DNA of 64,000 nt from Papaver somniferum. Its lineage: Eukaryota > Streptophyta > Magnoliopsida > Ranunculales > Papaveraceae. Of this stretch, positions 12,047-23,842 are shown one piece after another (position 1 is the first letter of the stretch; every line of letters begins with the position of its first letter). Both the position numbers and the translations under genes were made by a program. Where the stretch lies: the NCBI RefSeq assembly GCF_003573695.1, contig NC_039361.1, positions 89,856,149 to 89,920,148 on the forward strand. The letters run 5' to 3'. A model generated the notes under the pieces. That model did no database searches and was not told where the DNA came from. It worked only from the letters and a program-made list of their open reading frames with translations.

Positions 12047-12576
12047 TCGTCCCGGTAAAAGATTTATCTTATCCTGTGATTTCATCTTAAACTAGCATAT
12101 GATTGCTCTGCTTCATTAGCTCTGACAGTATTTATCTTTTGTTAACTTTACCATATTCAAAAACACACCCGTTATCTTCAATAGCTCCGGCAGAATCTAT
12201 CGAAGCAGTTTAAACTGGTTAAAAGATTTATTGCTTAGATCCATGGATTTACATTTTTTAGATCTCGTACAGACCTGTCTTTTCGGTGGGCTTTCTTAAA
12301 TTTTCAAAGGATGTACATGCATTTTCAAAGGGATCTTCTCGCGTTTTCACGTACTTTCAATGAATCCGCACTTTTAATAAGACTTTAACCCATGTATTTT
12401 AACTCATATGTTTTAATCAAATGAGCCTCCCTAAAAGTTTTCTCTGTGGCCCTCAGGAAGTTTTTCCCTGTCTTGGAGTAAGGTATTTCGCAAACTAACC
12501 CGATCCGCACGGACATTTCTGTTTCTCGCTGTTTGAAATTCCTTTGTGCAGAAAGAAAGCGACAAAAGGACCCACG

Positions 12577-14530
12577 ATGGAAAAGACGCAGGAAGCAGGA
12601 AAATTCAAAGCCTCGTCAAAGGAAGCACCAAGGACAACCCCGGTCATCACCCGAAGCAAGCAGAAAGGAGACAAAGCCAAAATGACTAGTCAGAGGCAGG
12701 ATACTGCGGAAATCACTTCGCCTATGAACGCTAACTCCGTTGCAGCCGCGGATCTCAGAGCAGCGGCGACAAAGTACAGTACGGCTGCGGCAGCCCCGAA
12801 GGCTGCAGAAGCCAGCAAAACTTTGGCTACGAATCAATTTCATCAACCAAAAGAAAGGGTGGATGAATCCAGAACACATCAACCCGCGCACCTGCCAACC
12901 TTCGGAATGCCATCAACAAACGATCAGAATCAAACTGTGCCGGCGGCTCTAACACCGCAGATGGGCACTCAGCCTGATTTGGAAATGCCAACAATCGAAG
13001 ATGAACCTCTACCACCTTTAGTGCAAACCGTAGAGGAAGGCGACACCATGACCGTAGTAGCACGAGCTGGGACTCCCAATCAGGGGTCAAACCAATCACA
13101 TCGATTGATGGCTGATCTTGAAGAATTGAAGAAGACCCAGCAGGTTTACACAGATGTCGTAGCTCTGATGGCCAGAGAAAATCAAGATTTAAAAGACCGG
13201 ATTTCCCTAAGCACGAAGACCAGCCAACAACTTGATGAAGAAAATTCAAAGGCATCAGAACCTAATCGAGACCGAAGAGTCATCGTAGCAGCTAATGGTG
13301 ACGCGGCTAGGGGAAGTAGCGCATCCGACCCGGATTATAATGACGGAGAGTCAGACTATCACGAGCAGAAGAGCGTAGGGCACCACCGCGCGATGGAAGA
13401 GCTGCGTGATGAAATGATGGCCGAGATCAGGCAGTTAAAAACTAGACAAGGCGGGGGAAGGTTAGAAGAGGTCATGAGAGAGGCTAACTCCAAGCCCCTA
13501 ACTCATCGCCTGGCCAGCACCCCTATTCCGCTGAAGTGCCCTGTCCCGACCTTCGAATGCTATGACGGATCCAGTGATCCCGCTGCACATATTCGGTATT
13601 ATAACCGTGTCTTAGCCAGATGGAGTCAGAACGACGCCGTACTCTGTAGATACTTCCCATCAAGCCTGAAGGGATCGGCATTGTCTTGGTTTGATAATTT
13701 CCGCCGGACTCCATCCACTCCTACGATCAACTCGCAGAAAAGTTCTTAAGAACTTACATGTACAACAAGGCTGTTAACACCGGAATGGATAAGCTCTTTT
13801 CGCTGGCAATTGGCTACAAGGAAAACACGAGGGAATACACTAACAGATGGCACAAGATCTGCCAAGCCATAGGAAGTGTGGACCCAGTGGTAAGTATCAA
13901 CTGCTACAAGTGGGGATTAGACCGAATGAGTCCACTATTTGTTGAGATTCATGGAAGCGTGCCTAAGACAGAAGGAGATCTTCGAATAATTATTGAAAAG
14001 CACGCTCGTCTTGAAGAAATCCAGCGTGAAAACCCGAGGGCGTACCCGCAGAGGTCTCACCGTACCAATTCCGCAGAACAAACCAATGGGGCCAAAAGGA
14101 ATAGCTCAGTGGAACGGCCTCACGAAGATAGGAAGGAACGAAGGGATGAACGACGAAAAGACGATCGAAAATTCGAAGATCAAGTTTACACGAAGCTCAA
14201 TGCTAGCTATGCTCGGATCTTGCGAGAGATCAAAGGAAGGGAAAATTTGGAGTGGCCATGGTCTAAGGGAAAACAGCCCCCAAGAACCGAGAAGTCTAAA
14301 GATTACTGTGAATATCACTGCTTCAACGGACACCAGACCGAGAAATGTAAAAACCTCAAAATAATGATCCAAAAACTGATTGATGCTGGCGAACTCCAAC
14401 ATTACATACGAAAGGAGGTCGCCGAGGATAGATCCAAACGGACCAAGCCAGTCCAACTTCCAGGGGAACCGCACAATCAACACCATCTCGTGTTCTGAAG
14501 CCGCAGGGCCCTCACTTACACAGATAGGAA
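12577..14530 (+). pseudogene. Tat-like gag, frameshifted
   Basis: Gag packages element RNA into virus-like particles. ATG at 12,577 (MEKTQEAG...) is the first in frame; the ORF runs to 13,749. Features: lysine/alanine-rich N-terminus, acidic middle, then the retrotransposon gag region (GSSDPAAHIRYYNRVLARW, ALSWFDN). The frame shifts near 13,700 and continues to 14,498 (DSIHSYDQLAEKF, KAVNTGMDKLFSLAIGY). The plant-type zinc finger at about 14,306-14,349 is C-X2-H...GHxTxxC rather than a classical CCHC knuckle, as is usual in this lineage. A second shift occurs near 14,460 before the RTINTIS segment. Confidence 0.85.
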
Positions 14531-14589
14531 AGAGGCTACGGAAGCAGTTCGAGGACCACCTGCGAATTGTATAAGATTGATGGTGTAGA

Positions 14590-15191
14590 GGTGGACGAGC
14601 ACGAAGAGTGGATGGACTCACCTATTATCTTCGATGCTGAAGATATCGAAGAAGATATGGAAGACCATAACGCCCCTGGTCCTAACACTACCAGTGGCTG
14701 GATGTAACCTCAAAAAGATCCTCATAGACGGGGGAAGCTCAGTAAACGTTCTATTCTACGACGCATTCAAACGAATGAAGCTCCATGAAGAACACTAATG
14801 ACCTCTTATTACACCATCTACGGATTCAATGGAGCACCCACGAAGCCATTGGGAGACATCGTGTTGCAGGTTAACGCCGGACCCATGAAAGTAGAAACAC
14901 GATTCAGCGTGGTTGACGCCCCATCCCCCTAACGCCATTATTGGACGAAAGTGGTTACATAAACTCAAGGGAGTGGCGGCAACTTACTACCAATATCTCA
15001 GATTCCCTACACCTGAGGGAGTGATGGAAATCAAGGGAGATCGGGTCTCTGCAAGAGAGTGCCAAGCCACTCAGGATCGTATCAACAACGAACAAGAAGA
15101 GCAGCGAAAAACCCGAAGAATTAAAAATAAAGAAGCCGCGAAAGAAAAGGCCATAGACCTGTTCCTCAAGGAAACCACAGGAGGGGTTTGA
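14590..15191 (+). pseudogene. Retroviral-type aspartic protease domain
   Basis: Cleaves the polyprotein. The active site reads ILIDGGSSVNVLF, with the catalytic Asp codon at 14,727-14,729 (DGGSS in place of DTGSS). The flap region GFNGAPTKPLGDI and the C-terminal AIIGRKWLHKLKG (about 14,935) are present. A frameshift near 14,665 joins it to the upstream acidic linker, a TAA near 14,799 and another shift near 14,930 split the domain. The open segment 14,913-15,191 ends in a Lys/Glu-rich linker. Confidence 0.8.
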
Positions 15192-15389
15192 CAAAGGATG
15201 ATAATGTCCTAAACACAGAAACAGGTACTTCAGCAGCCAACGAAGGACAAAACATACCAAATAGCAATCAAAGAACGTCCCAGTCCTCGGGGATCCGAAG
15301 CCGGTGTTCACACCAGTAGAGCCCGTAAAAGAAATCAACATAGGAACGGAAGAAAACCCGAAGATGATCAAAGTAGGGACCATAATGGA

Positions 15390-16245
15390 CGAAAAAGAGA
15401 AGATTCCTTAACCAAATTACTTAAAGAATACGCGGATGTATTCGCCTGGAAGCTAGGAGATATGCCGGGGATTGACCCGAAAATAATCCAACACGAGCTG
15501 CGCATCAAACCAGGCACGCCACCTTTCAGGCAGAAAATAAGAAAAGTTGCACCGGAGTACCATAAGGCAGTGGAAAAAGAACTTCGGAAACTACTAGAAG
15601 CGGGTTCATCAAGAAGTCAAGTACCCTACATGGATCTCCAACATGGTCGTCGTTCCTAAGAAAAATGGAGGGGTTAGGATATGCATCGATTTTACTAACC
15701 TCAACAAGGCATGTCCAAAGGACAGCTATCCCCTGCCAAGCATAGATCAGCTGGTTGAAGCAGTAGAAGGATACGAAGAGCTGTCATTCATGGATGGATA
15801 TTCTGGCTACAACCAAGTAGCCCTGGCAGAAGAAGATCAACACACAACATTCTACACCCCACATGGCCTTTATTGCTACACTAGAATGCCCTTTGGACTT
15901 CGAAACGCAGGGGCAACGTACCAAAGAATGGTCGATGCTATCTTCAGGCCATGGATTGGTAGTACCTTAGAAGTCTACGTTGATGACATGCTCGTCAAAA
16001 GTAAGCTGCGCAAAGATCACCATCAGGATCTGAGAGATATCTTCGAAGCAATGAGGAAACATCACATGAAAGTAAATCCAGAGAAATGCACTTTCGGTGT
16101 CACCTCAGGGAAATTCCTCGGATATCTGGTAACAAAAAGGGGCATTGAGGTAGACCCAGCGAAGATTCAGAGCCATAGTAGAAATGCCATCCCCGAAGAA
16201 TTTAAAAGAAGTGGCAGAAGCTCAATGGGTCCATAGCAGCCTTGG
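15390..16245 (+). pseudogene. Reverse transcriptase domain
   Basis: RNA-dependent DNA polymerase of the element. Fingers/palm motifs in order: GTPPFRQKIRKVAPE, VVVPKKNGGVRICIDFTNLN, SFMDGYSGYNQV, MPFGLRNAGATYQ, and the catalytic YVDD (15,976-15,987), then GKFLGYLVTKRGIEVDP. The catalytic residues are intact. Frameshifts near 15,605 (splitting two overlapping ORFs) and near 16,175 break translation. Confidence 0.93.
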
Positions 16246-16790
16246 GCAGATTTATTGCCCGATCCTCGGACAAATGCAAACATTTTTTCAATATTCTCAA
16301 AAAAGGGAGTAAGTTTGAATGGACCGCAGAATGCGAAGAAGCCTTCCAAAAATCAAAGAACACCTGGCTTCAATTCCAATCCTGCAGAAGCCTGATCCTG
16401 ATGAGGTTTTGGCATTGTACATAGCAGCGACAGAAGACGCAGTTAGCGCAGTGTTGGTCAAAACCAATACGAAGATAGAACACCTATCTATTATGTCAGT
16501 AAGACCCTCAATTCTGCGGAAAGGAACTACACGAAGATCGAACAACTTATCCTGGCATTGGTATGGGCTACTCAAAAGCTGAGAACCTACTTCCTAACTC
16601 ACTTCATCCGGTCCCATGCAAAGCACCACTGGAAGCAGTCCTCAAAAGCGCGGGAAAAGTAGGCAGAATAGCCAAGTGGAACACCCACCTGGACCAATTC
16701 AACATCATTCATGAAATTCAACATTCCCGAAAATCCCAAGTTTTGGCGGATTTCTTAGCAGACCCCCCTGGACAACGACGAAGAGATTAA
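16246..16790 (+). pseudogene. RT connection and first RNase H domain
   Basis: Continues RT across three frames: GRFIARSSDKCKHFFNILKK, then LYIAATEDAVSAVLVK, then KLRTYFLTHFIRV and LDQFNIIHEIQHSRKSQVLA. This is the standard gypsy RNase H order, for degrading the RNA template. It needs several frame changes to read through. ADFLADPP marks its usual end. Confidence 0.8.
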
Positions 16791-16849
16791 GGGAATACCA
16801 GAAGCCGAGGAAGAAAGCAAGGATCCAATGGATATCCTCGAACCCGCGA

Positions 16850-17290
16850 GTCAAAGACAATGGGAAGTCTTCGTCGATGGTTCCAAAAATAAGGAAGGAG
16901 CAGGAATAGGCATTGTCATCACCACCCCAACGGAGAAAGGATCGTACAGGCACTCAGGTTAGAATTCAAAGAGCATACTAACAACATCGTCGAATACGAG
17001 GCAGTCGTACATGCCCTCCGTTAATAATAGAGATGGGGGTAACCGATGTAAGACTGACAAGTGATTCGCAGCTTGTCATACGGAAAATAGGGCTCGAGTA
17101 CAATGTGTACGACGACACCCTCTCAGCTTACATGGCCTTGGTCCAAACATTGGCATCACAAATTCCGAACATCAAGTTCCGGCACTTATGCAGAAGGGAT
17201 CTCAGGCACGCGGATGCCCTAGCATATATATCATCCATGCTGAAGGACAAAAGCGTCGAAGCTATTAAAATAACAAGGGTATACGAGCCT
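16850..17290 (+). pseudogene. Second (archaeal-like) RNase H domain
   Basis: Starts WEVFVDGSKNKEGAGIGIVI, the first catalytic Asp in the DGS motif. Then FKEHTNNIVEYEAVVHAL with the conserved Glu, and LTSDSQLVIRKI with the next Asp. A late DLRHADALAYISSM matches the last conserved Asp region. A second RNase H between the first RNase H and integrase is a known trait of Tat elements. Broken by a frameshift near 16,945 and a stop before 17,033. Confidence 0.8.
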
Positions 17291-18673
17291 TCAATTGCAT
17301 CAATTCTCCTTCGCTACCAATCAAGATACAGTGGAAAAAATATCGAAGACCAGGTAGGAGAAGACATCCATAACGATTTTGACGAAGAAGATATCCTGTC
17401 AAGAGCAAATCAAGACGAAGATTTCAGCAACGAAGATGATTGGAGAATGGTGATCCATGCGTTTCTCGAAGAAGGAACCTTACCCGCGGATCATAAACAA
17501 GCCAGGAAAATACTCTCCAAAGTAGGAAGATATCTTCGGGATGGGGTCCTGTACAAGAAATCCTTCCTCGGACCGTTACTACGTTGCTTGTCCAGAAAAG
17601 AGGGGCATCGAATTCTAAACGACATCCATTATGGTGACGCAGGGAATCATAGCGGCATGAGATCACTAGCCGACAAAGCAAAAATGCAAGGATATTACTG
17701 GCCCACAATGATACAGGATGCCGCAAGAATGTCCCGACGATGTGAAGAATGTCAGCGTTTCGCCAAAAAGATACACGCGCCAGCAACAACGTTAAATTCT
17801 GTAGATAGCCCGTGGCCATTTGCAAAATGGGGCATAGATATCGTCGGGCCTTTCATCGAAGGATCAGGGAAAAGACGATTTTTGATAGTAGCCACGGACT
17901 ACTTCAGTAAATGGGTGGAAGCTAAAGCCTTAGCCAGGATCAGAGACGTGGATGTGTTTACTTTCATATTCCAAACATCATTTGCAGGTTCGGCATACCA
18001 GCGGAAATCGTGTCCGATAATGGTAAGCAATTACAGGGGAAAAATATAGACATGCTCTTCGATACTTTCAAAATAAGGAAGAACAAATCCACCCCCATAT
18101 ACCCTCAAAGCAACGGACAAGCGGAAGCCACTAACAAGACCCTCGCCCTTATCCTCAAAAAGCAATTAGACGAACATAAGGGGCGATGGTGTGAACAGTT
18201 GCACAATGTGTTATGGGCATACAGGACAACACGAAGATCTGCCACTGGGGAATCCCCGTTTCTCCTCACTTATGGAGCTGAAGCAGTCATCCCAACAGAG
18301 ATCCTCATGCCAACCACAAAGACCGAAGCATGGGAGAAAAATCTCACAACAGACATGATGTTAGAGAGATTGGACGACCTGGAAGGAAGAAGGGAAGCAG
18401 CATTGCAGAAGATGGAAAATTATCAACGAAGACTAGCAAGGGAGTAAACAAAAAGGTAAAGCTTCGAAATTTTGTAGAGGGGCAGTATGTGCTAAGAACA
18501 ATCCCACAGTATCAACGAGAGAAAAGAAATGGGGAAAGTTAGCACCTACATGGGGAGGACCTTTTATAATACACGACATTGCGGGAAACGGTTCCTACTA
18601 TCTTCGCAATCTGAAAGGCGAGGTCCTCCGGCATCCTTGGAATGCTAAGTGGCTCAAACCGTACTACCCATAG
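17291..18673 (+). pseudogene. Integrase with C-terminal tail
   Basis: Inserts the cDNA into host DNA. Zinc-binding HHCC region: H near HYGDAGNHSGMRSLA, then CEECQRFAKK. Catalytic triad: Asp in KWGIDIVGPF (17,837), Asp in VSDNGKQL (18,016), Glu in NGQAEATN (18,124), spacing consistent with D-D35-E. A frameshift lies between the two Asp codons near 18,005, so no active enzyme can be made. The tail TWGGPFIIHDI... ends at TAG 18,671-18,673 in another frame. Confidence 0.9.
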
Positions 18674-19285
18674 GAGCAACGCAGCTTTGCATCTGCGTGA
18701 AGAATACCAGAAGAAGAAGGCAGCGTAACCGCTCTACATGTTTCTATCTCTGGACGAGGAGTAGCAGGCCTCAACCTATCAATCAAACAAGCTTTCTGAA
18801 ACCTTCAAGTAAACAAAACTTATCAACAATATTGGGGAAAGTAGTTAATCTACAATCTCTCAGGGCTCCCCCATCAGTGTCCATGAGTGTAAGACCAGGG
18901 GGAAGGCACCCAGCAGAAAGAGATACCCAACCAATCTTAAGGCAACGGGTCGACGGAATGGGTGTATGTAAATATTTTAACCCCATATCCTAGAACGTTG
19001 CCTCGGCCCCCACCGTCTGGGAATCCTCTGGCCAGGGTTCGCCAGCGGGGTGACAGGTCTCAAGACGATCACGAAGGTACCTCCCTTCGGTATCGCACCC
19101 AAACACTTAAAACATTCTTCTTTTGTTTTTATGTCCTTCCTCACAATGCTTAAAATAAAAAACAAACTGATTGCAGGTATATCAAAAGAAGGATCCATTT
19201 CATAAAGGTTGGTTACAAAAAGCGGCAAGGCCAATTCAAGAAAAAAAACACATCAAAAACATTCTTTTACAAAATACTAGCAAAA
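18674..19285. other. Spacer between pol and the antisense gene
   Basis: No conserved coding on either strand that I can support. Both genes converge on this stretch, so it should hold their 3' ends. Confidence 0.5.
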
Positions 19286-19287
19286 TC

Positions 19288-22200
19288 TAACTGAAGGCTA
19301 ATGCCGTGGTTCTACTTGGAAGATGCCGCCCCATCAGCAGGGTTGTTCCGAAGAGTTGAAGGGACGCTCCCACCAGAAGAGGGTCCCGAGGAGCCAGGCA
19401 AGGAGGCAGGTACAGGACGACGCGGATAGCTCTTGACGAGGCCATGCTCGGTCTTAAGGCCAAGCTCAATCTTCTCCAGCATCTTGTTTGTCTCCTCGCC
19501 AATTGACACCGAGCCTTATGCATAATAACTGTCGTTCGCTGGTGGGCTTGAGATAACAACGAGGATAGACGATTCACTTCTTTAGAAGCAGCACCAACGG
19601 CCTCCTCGCGGGATGCCGCCAGACTCTTAAAATAATTAGTTGTCCTTCCTGCTGCGCTAAGGAAGATTGAGCCTTTTCAAATTTTTCATTTGCAGCGCGA
19701 GTTGTCCCTCGAGCTCTGAAAAAGACAACACAAGGGAGTTAGCACAGAAAAGACACAATCACACTCGACGAAATAAGGTTATACCTTCGACACAAGCCGA
19801 AGCCTCTTCATACTCATTAACACGCGTCTCGCGCTTCAAGATAGTCATATTCCTCGGATAATTTCTTATAATCTAGTTGAAGGTTGGTGAGAGTAAATTG
19901 ACTTGCATCTAAATTGACGAAGGTGGTTGACTTCGTTTTTATCTCTGTTACCCCCTTTGCTAAATATGTACACATACTTCGAGATTTTCTCTCAGACTCG
20001 CCTGGTAGGGCTTTTCAGCGCGAGACGCAGGAAGGGATTTGCCGAGAGCCCCAACTCGGCTCTGGCATCGTCGTTCCCTGGTAAGAACAGCATACTCTCC
20101 AATTCCCGGAAAAGGAAGGGAGCGAGCCTTTCGTAATTCTCTTCCAGAAGATGGTATTCTAGCCTCTAACAACGAAGGACGCTCACAGGATTCCCGCAGA
20201 TTTCACGTGTCCAAGCAGCGTACCAGAGGAACAACAAATACGTCATGGTTATACAATGTGCATATCACCATCTGAACATGCCTTGCGCGCCATCCTCAGC
20301 CGAAGAGTCCACTTTTTGGCTTCGCTCTTAATTTTTTCGACCAACTCTTTGATACGAGATTTTTGCGTGCCCTTTCATTCCGAAGCCATATCAGCTCGGG
20401 GACTCCACCCACTGAAGATAGGGTGGGGAGACTCAGACAGAACAACAAAGTAGTAGAAAGGAATTACGAGGGATAAAAGATGGAGAAGAACTAAACCTGT
20501 GAAAGCTGAAACTTTGCCGCGAGTTTGCTCTAACTCAGCGCGAACGGTGGCAAGCTCTGAACGAAGACCAGCCGCTTCACCCAGCCTTTCTTTCTCTTTA
20601 AGGCTATTCTTCAGTTCTTCTATCTCCACCTCAGCCGCAGATAATGCCTTTTCCCTGTGACGAAGCTTAGCCTCCAGCTTCAAAGATTTCGCTTTAAAGA
20701 ATTGATACAACACATGGTTACAATGCTCACTCCTCATCATCTACACATCAAACGGAAACATTATTACACCGAAGGATTCGAGTGTCACGAAGAGATATGT
20801 GAGGACTTACCTCCAAGACACGCTGCTGGGGAAAACCATATTGGTACCCATCGGCTATGGCCATCATTTCAGCAACAGAAGATGGAGGGTCCGCTACGAG
20901 GGTAGCCTCTGGAACACTCAAGCTTTTCCCCCACATCTCGGCAACACGCGCCTAAGATAGCTCCATCATCCGACGAGTATAAGCATCAGAATCTTTCTCG
21001 CCAGCAACCACCGGGGCAGGATGGGGAACAAAACAGACTCTTTTTCTTGAGCCAATCCATTATGGCATCCTCACCCTCAAACATCAGCGAGTGAGGGAAA
21101 TCCTCGGAAGGTGAGTCAACCACAGACTTCCCCTTTGCTGTCATCCCCATCAGCACAAGTCTCGGCACCACCACGCGCAATAGGATCATCCGCGCCCTCA
21201 CTCTGAACACACATTTTCCTTACCAAAATCCCCGAGCACATCCCAATTATCATTGGGGGAAAGTAAAGAAAAATCTTCGGGAAAACCGAGGGCATCATCA
21301 AAGAGTTCCCTTGCGGAATATATCCTGTCAAAGGAGAACCCTTGAGAAATGGTGGGGAGAGTTTCCGCAGCCTCACCTCCTCCGATAAATTCCGGATCAC
21401 CAGGGTTATCACCAGCAGGAGCAGACATTTCCGCGGTAACACTTCCCTCGGCCACGGTATTATTTCCCCCATCAACACCATCACAACCCGCACCAACCTC
21501 TTCCTCGACAACAGGAGGGGAAGTATCAGTGCGTTCTTCCCCATCAGACATTTCCTCATCCTCGGCAAACTCTTCGTTCACCGGACTGGTAACTTCTTCA
21601 TGAACCTCAGCCTCACCCGTCACAATGGTAGAAGACTGCTTGGGCCCAATCTTTTTCTTTTTCGACACCTGCAAACCAATACACGTCCCACAAAAAGAGT
21701 TATTTCCTCATACACAGTTTGATTTTCAAAAAAGGAGGGGCGCGGCCAGAATCTGCAATAACCATACCTTGGTAGTAGCGGCACTCTTCGGTGGAAGTAT
21801 AGCACCAGAACCCTCTTCCTCGTCTCCATCAACAACGTCGAGAGCATAAGGAAAGTTCATGCCCTCGAAATTTAAACGCCAGGGACAGAAATCTCCATAA
21901 CGAGCAGGAGGAGAATCACGAGGCCTGCTACTCTCAGAAGGACGCCAACCGCGCGGACCGGGAATCCAACCATACGCCCAAGGACCAACAATTTCAATGA
22001 CAGTGGCATGCCACTCATAATCATGGTCACGCTTGATCCTTTCACGAGCAGGAAAAAGTTTCCGCTGAGCCGACCCCTCGGTGCCTGGAACGTATTTCAG
22101 TTTGGCATCGCTCACCTCACTTAAGAGACGAATTTCGCCCCGAGGAGCAGCGAGGTTACGAAGACTAACGCTCCACGGTTTACGGTTCCTACTATTGACA

Positions 22201-23120
22201 TAATCCCCAAAGGAGCTGTTGAAGTTTTCAGGAGTATACCACTCCCTCTCAGCGGGATCTGGAACGTAACATGTCATCGTCGTCTCCCCTTACTCCGCAG
22301 ATAACATTCCCTCAGTGCAGAGATAGTTCCCCGACAATTGCGACACGGAACGACTATGAGTATTGGTGGAAGAGCCTTCGCGACCAGCCAGCACGTCATA
22401 ATAAAAGGAATCACCAGACTTATACAACGGCAGCATAAGACCCGCCTCGAAGGCTCCAACCGTAGTCAACAGGTGAAACTCATCAAACTGATACTTCGAG
22501 ATGAGCTCGTAAGTAATATCATCCTCAGGGGCATAGAAACGAACCTCGAAGGCTTGAAGCTCATGCTTTTCCTTGAAAACTTCAAGGTCAATGTGCTTAA
22601 ACGTGACTTTCTTCTTGCTAACCGAAACGCTGCGTATCACCGGGGCAGCCTCCTCTTCTTCCGCGGGATCGGACGAACCAACAAAAGCTTCGGAAGCTTT
22701 TCTTTTGAAAGAGGATTTTTAGATGATTCAGCTCTCGGCACACCACCTTTGGAGTTCTTCCCTTTGAAAGAAAGTACTGGAGGCGGCGGCAGAGGGTTCT
22801 GCACGGGCACTATAGAACGAAGAGGGGAATATCGAAGGGCCCACGAGGAGGTGTCTGCGTACACCTGGAGTCATCACGAGGACGAGAAGGAGCACGGCTG
22901 GCAGCGTATCGAGACCCGGAAGGGCCCTTCGATGGATCCCCCTTCCTAGGAGGAGAAGATCGTCCCAGAGAAGAGACGAAACTTTACTACCGCGGGGATC
23001 CATTTGCGACAATTTAGAGAGATCTCCCCCATGTGGAGATGTATCAGACTCTCTACGCGGAGGGGATCTCGGCAGACTGGAAGCCGGAGTTTGATAAGGA
23101 AGCCGCGGACGGTCAGACAT
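19288..23120 (-). pseudogene. Antisense multi-exon gene of the Tat-like element (aORF)
   Basis: Reads opposite to gag-pol. ATG at 23,120 (MSDRPRLPYQTPASS, Pro/Ser-rich), directly after a splice acceptor. Central domain 21,770-22,660: FKHIDLEVFKEKHELQAF, YQFDEFHLLTTVGAFEAGL, GPWAYGWIPG, resembling plant gypsy-type antisense ORFs. A 99-bp intron (21,669-21,767; GTATGG...TTGCAG) leads to an acidic low-complexity exon ending near 21,220. A coiled-coil exon (20,375-20,740, LEAKLRHREKALSAAEVEIE) and a C-terminal exon (about 19,312-19,577, GEETNKMLEKIELGL) follow. A frame break near 22,690 and others suggest it is non-functional here. Role unknown. Confidence 0.65.
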
Positions 23121-23122
23121 GG

Positions 23123-23660
23123 CTGCGAGGAGGTACAAAAAACAAGTTAGAAAAACACGAGGGCATCACCAAAGATCAAAAAACCACAAAATTAACAGTT
23201 CATCTCAACATAGCCCAGAAACCCTAAAACTAGCATACATGCATACATGCATGTATACCTAAAACCCTAAAACCCTAAACTTAACAGTTCAATCAATACA
23301 ATTGAAACAATGGCCTCCTCGACTTGAGAAGAAGAACAGGGGAAAACTAGCATACATGCATCAAAAGATGTTCTTCATCACAAACAAGGTACGACAGCAG
23401 CAGGAAATTTACAATCAACACAATCAACACAAAACTTAAAAAACAAAGAAACGAAGAAAAGAAACCTTACCACACAAACAAAATCCCAAAAGAAGACAAA
23501 TGAGAGAAAAACCAGAAACAAAAGAAGAAACGAGCGTGATTAATGCTAGGGCAGAGAGAATTTAATGGTTGAAGAACAAAGGATGAAGTCTGACAGGGAG
23601 AATGAAATTAATTTTCAAGGAGAATGAAATTAATTTTTTCTCCTCTCCTTAATATACTCG
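23123..23660 (-). promoter_or_regulatory. Putative promoter, 5'-UTR exon and intron of the antisense gene
   Basis: On the minus strand: a TATATTAAGG box near 23,650, a pyrimidine-rich leader, then GTGTG|GTAAGGTTTC with the donor at 23,470. After 348 bp comes TTTTTTGTACCTCCTCGCAG, the acceptor ending at 23,123, only 2 bases before the ATG. Inside the intron (about 23,257-23,280) lie AAACCCTAA-type telo-box repeats, a motif common near transcription starts of plant housekeeping genes. Confidence 0.5.
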
Positions 23661-23823
23661 AAAGAAAGAGAAGGAAGTTAATGGAGGAATGGGAAACGTG
23701 CCCATTAAATGAGCAGTTAATGCACGAGTAAGAAACGTGCCCAAGTATCTAGGAGAAGTTATTAGGAGAGAGGAGGAATATGTAACGTCTGTTTTCTTCA
23801 ATGCTCCCACTAAACACTCAAGC

Positions 23824-23842
23824 CCGAAGAAAAGGGGCAAAT
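23824..23842 (+). other. Polypurine tract of the Tat-like element
   Basis: CGAAGAAAAGGGGCAAAT lies directly before the 3' LTR and would prime plus-strand cDNA synthesis. Confidence 0.8.

Noticed and set aside
14106..14621. 171-codon minus-strand ORF
   Set aside because: Shadow of gag on the opposite strand; the plus strand carries the zinc finger motif.
21342..21722. 126-codon plus-strand ORF
   Set aside because: Overlaps the acidic exon of the antisense gene; low-complexity shadow.
23257..23281. AAACCCTAA repeats as an interstitial telomere scar
   Set aside because: Only about three degenerate units, inside an element intron next to a start codon; a telo-box promoter motif fits better.
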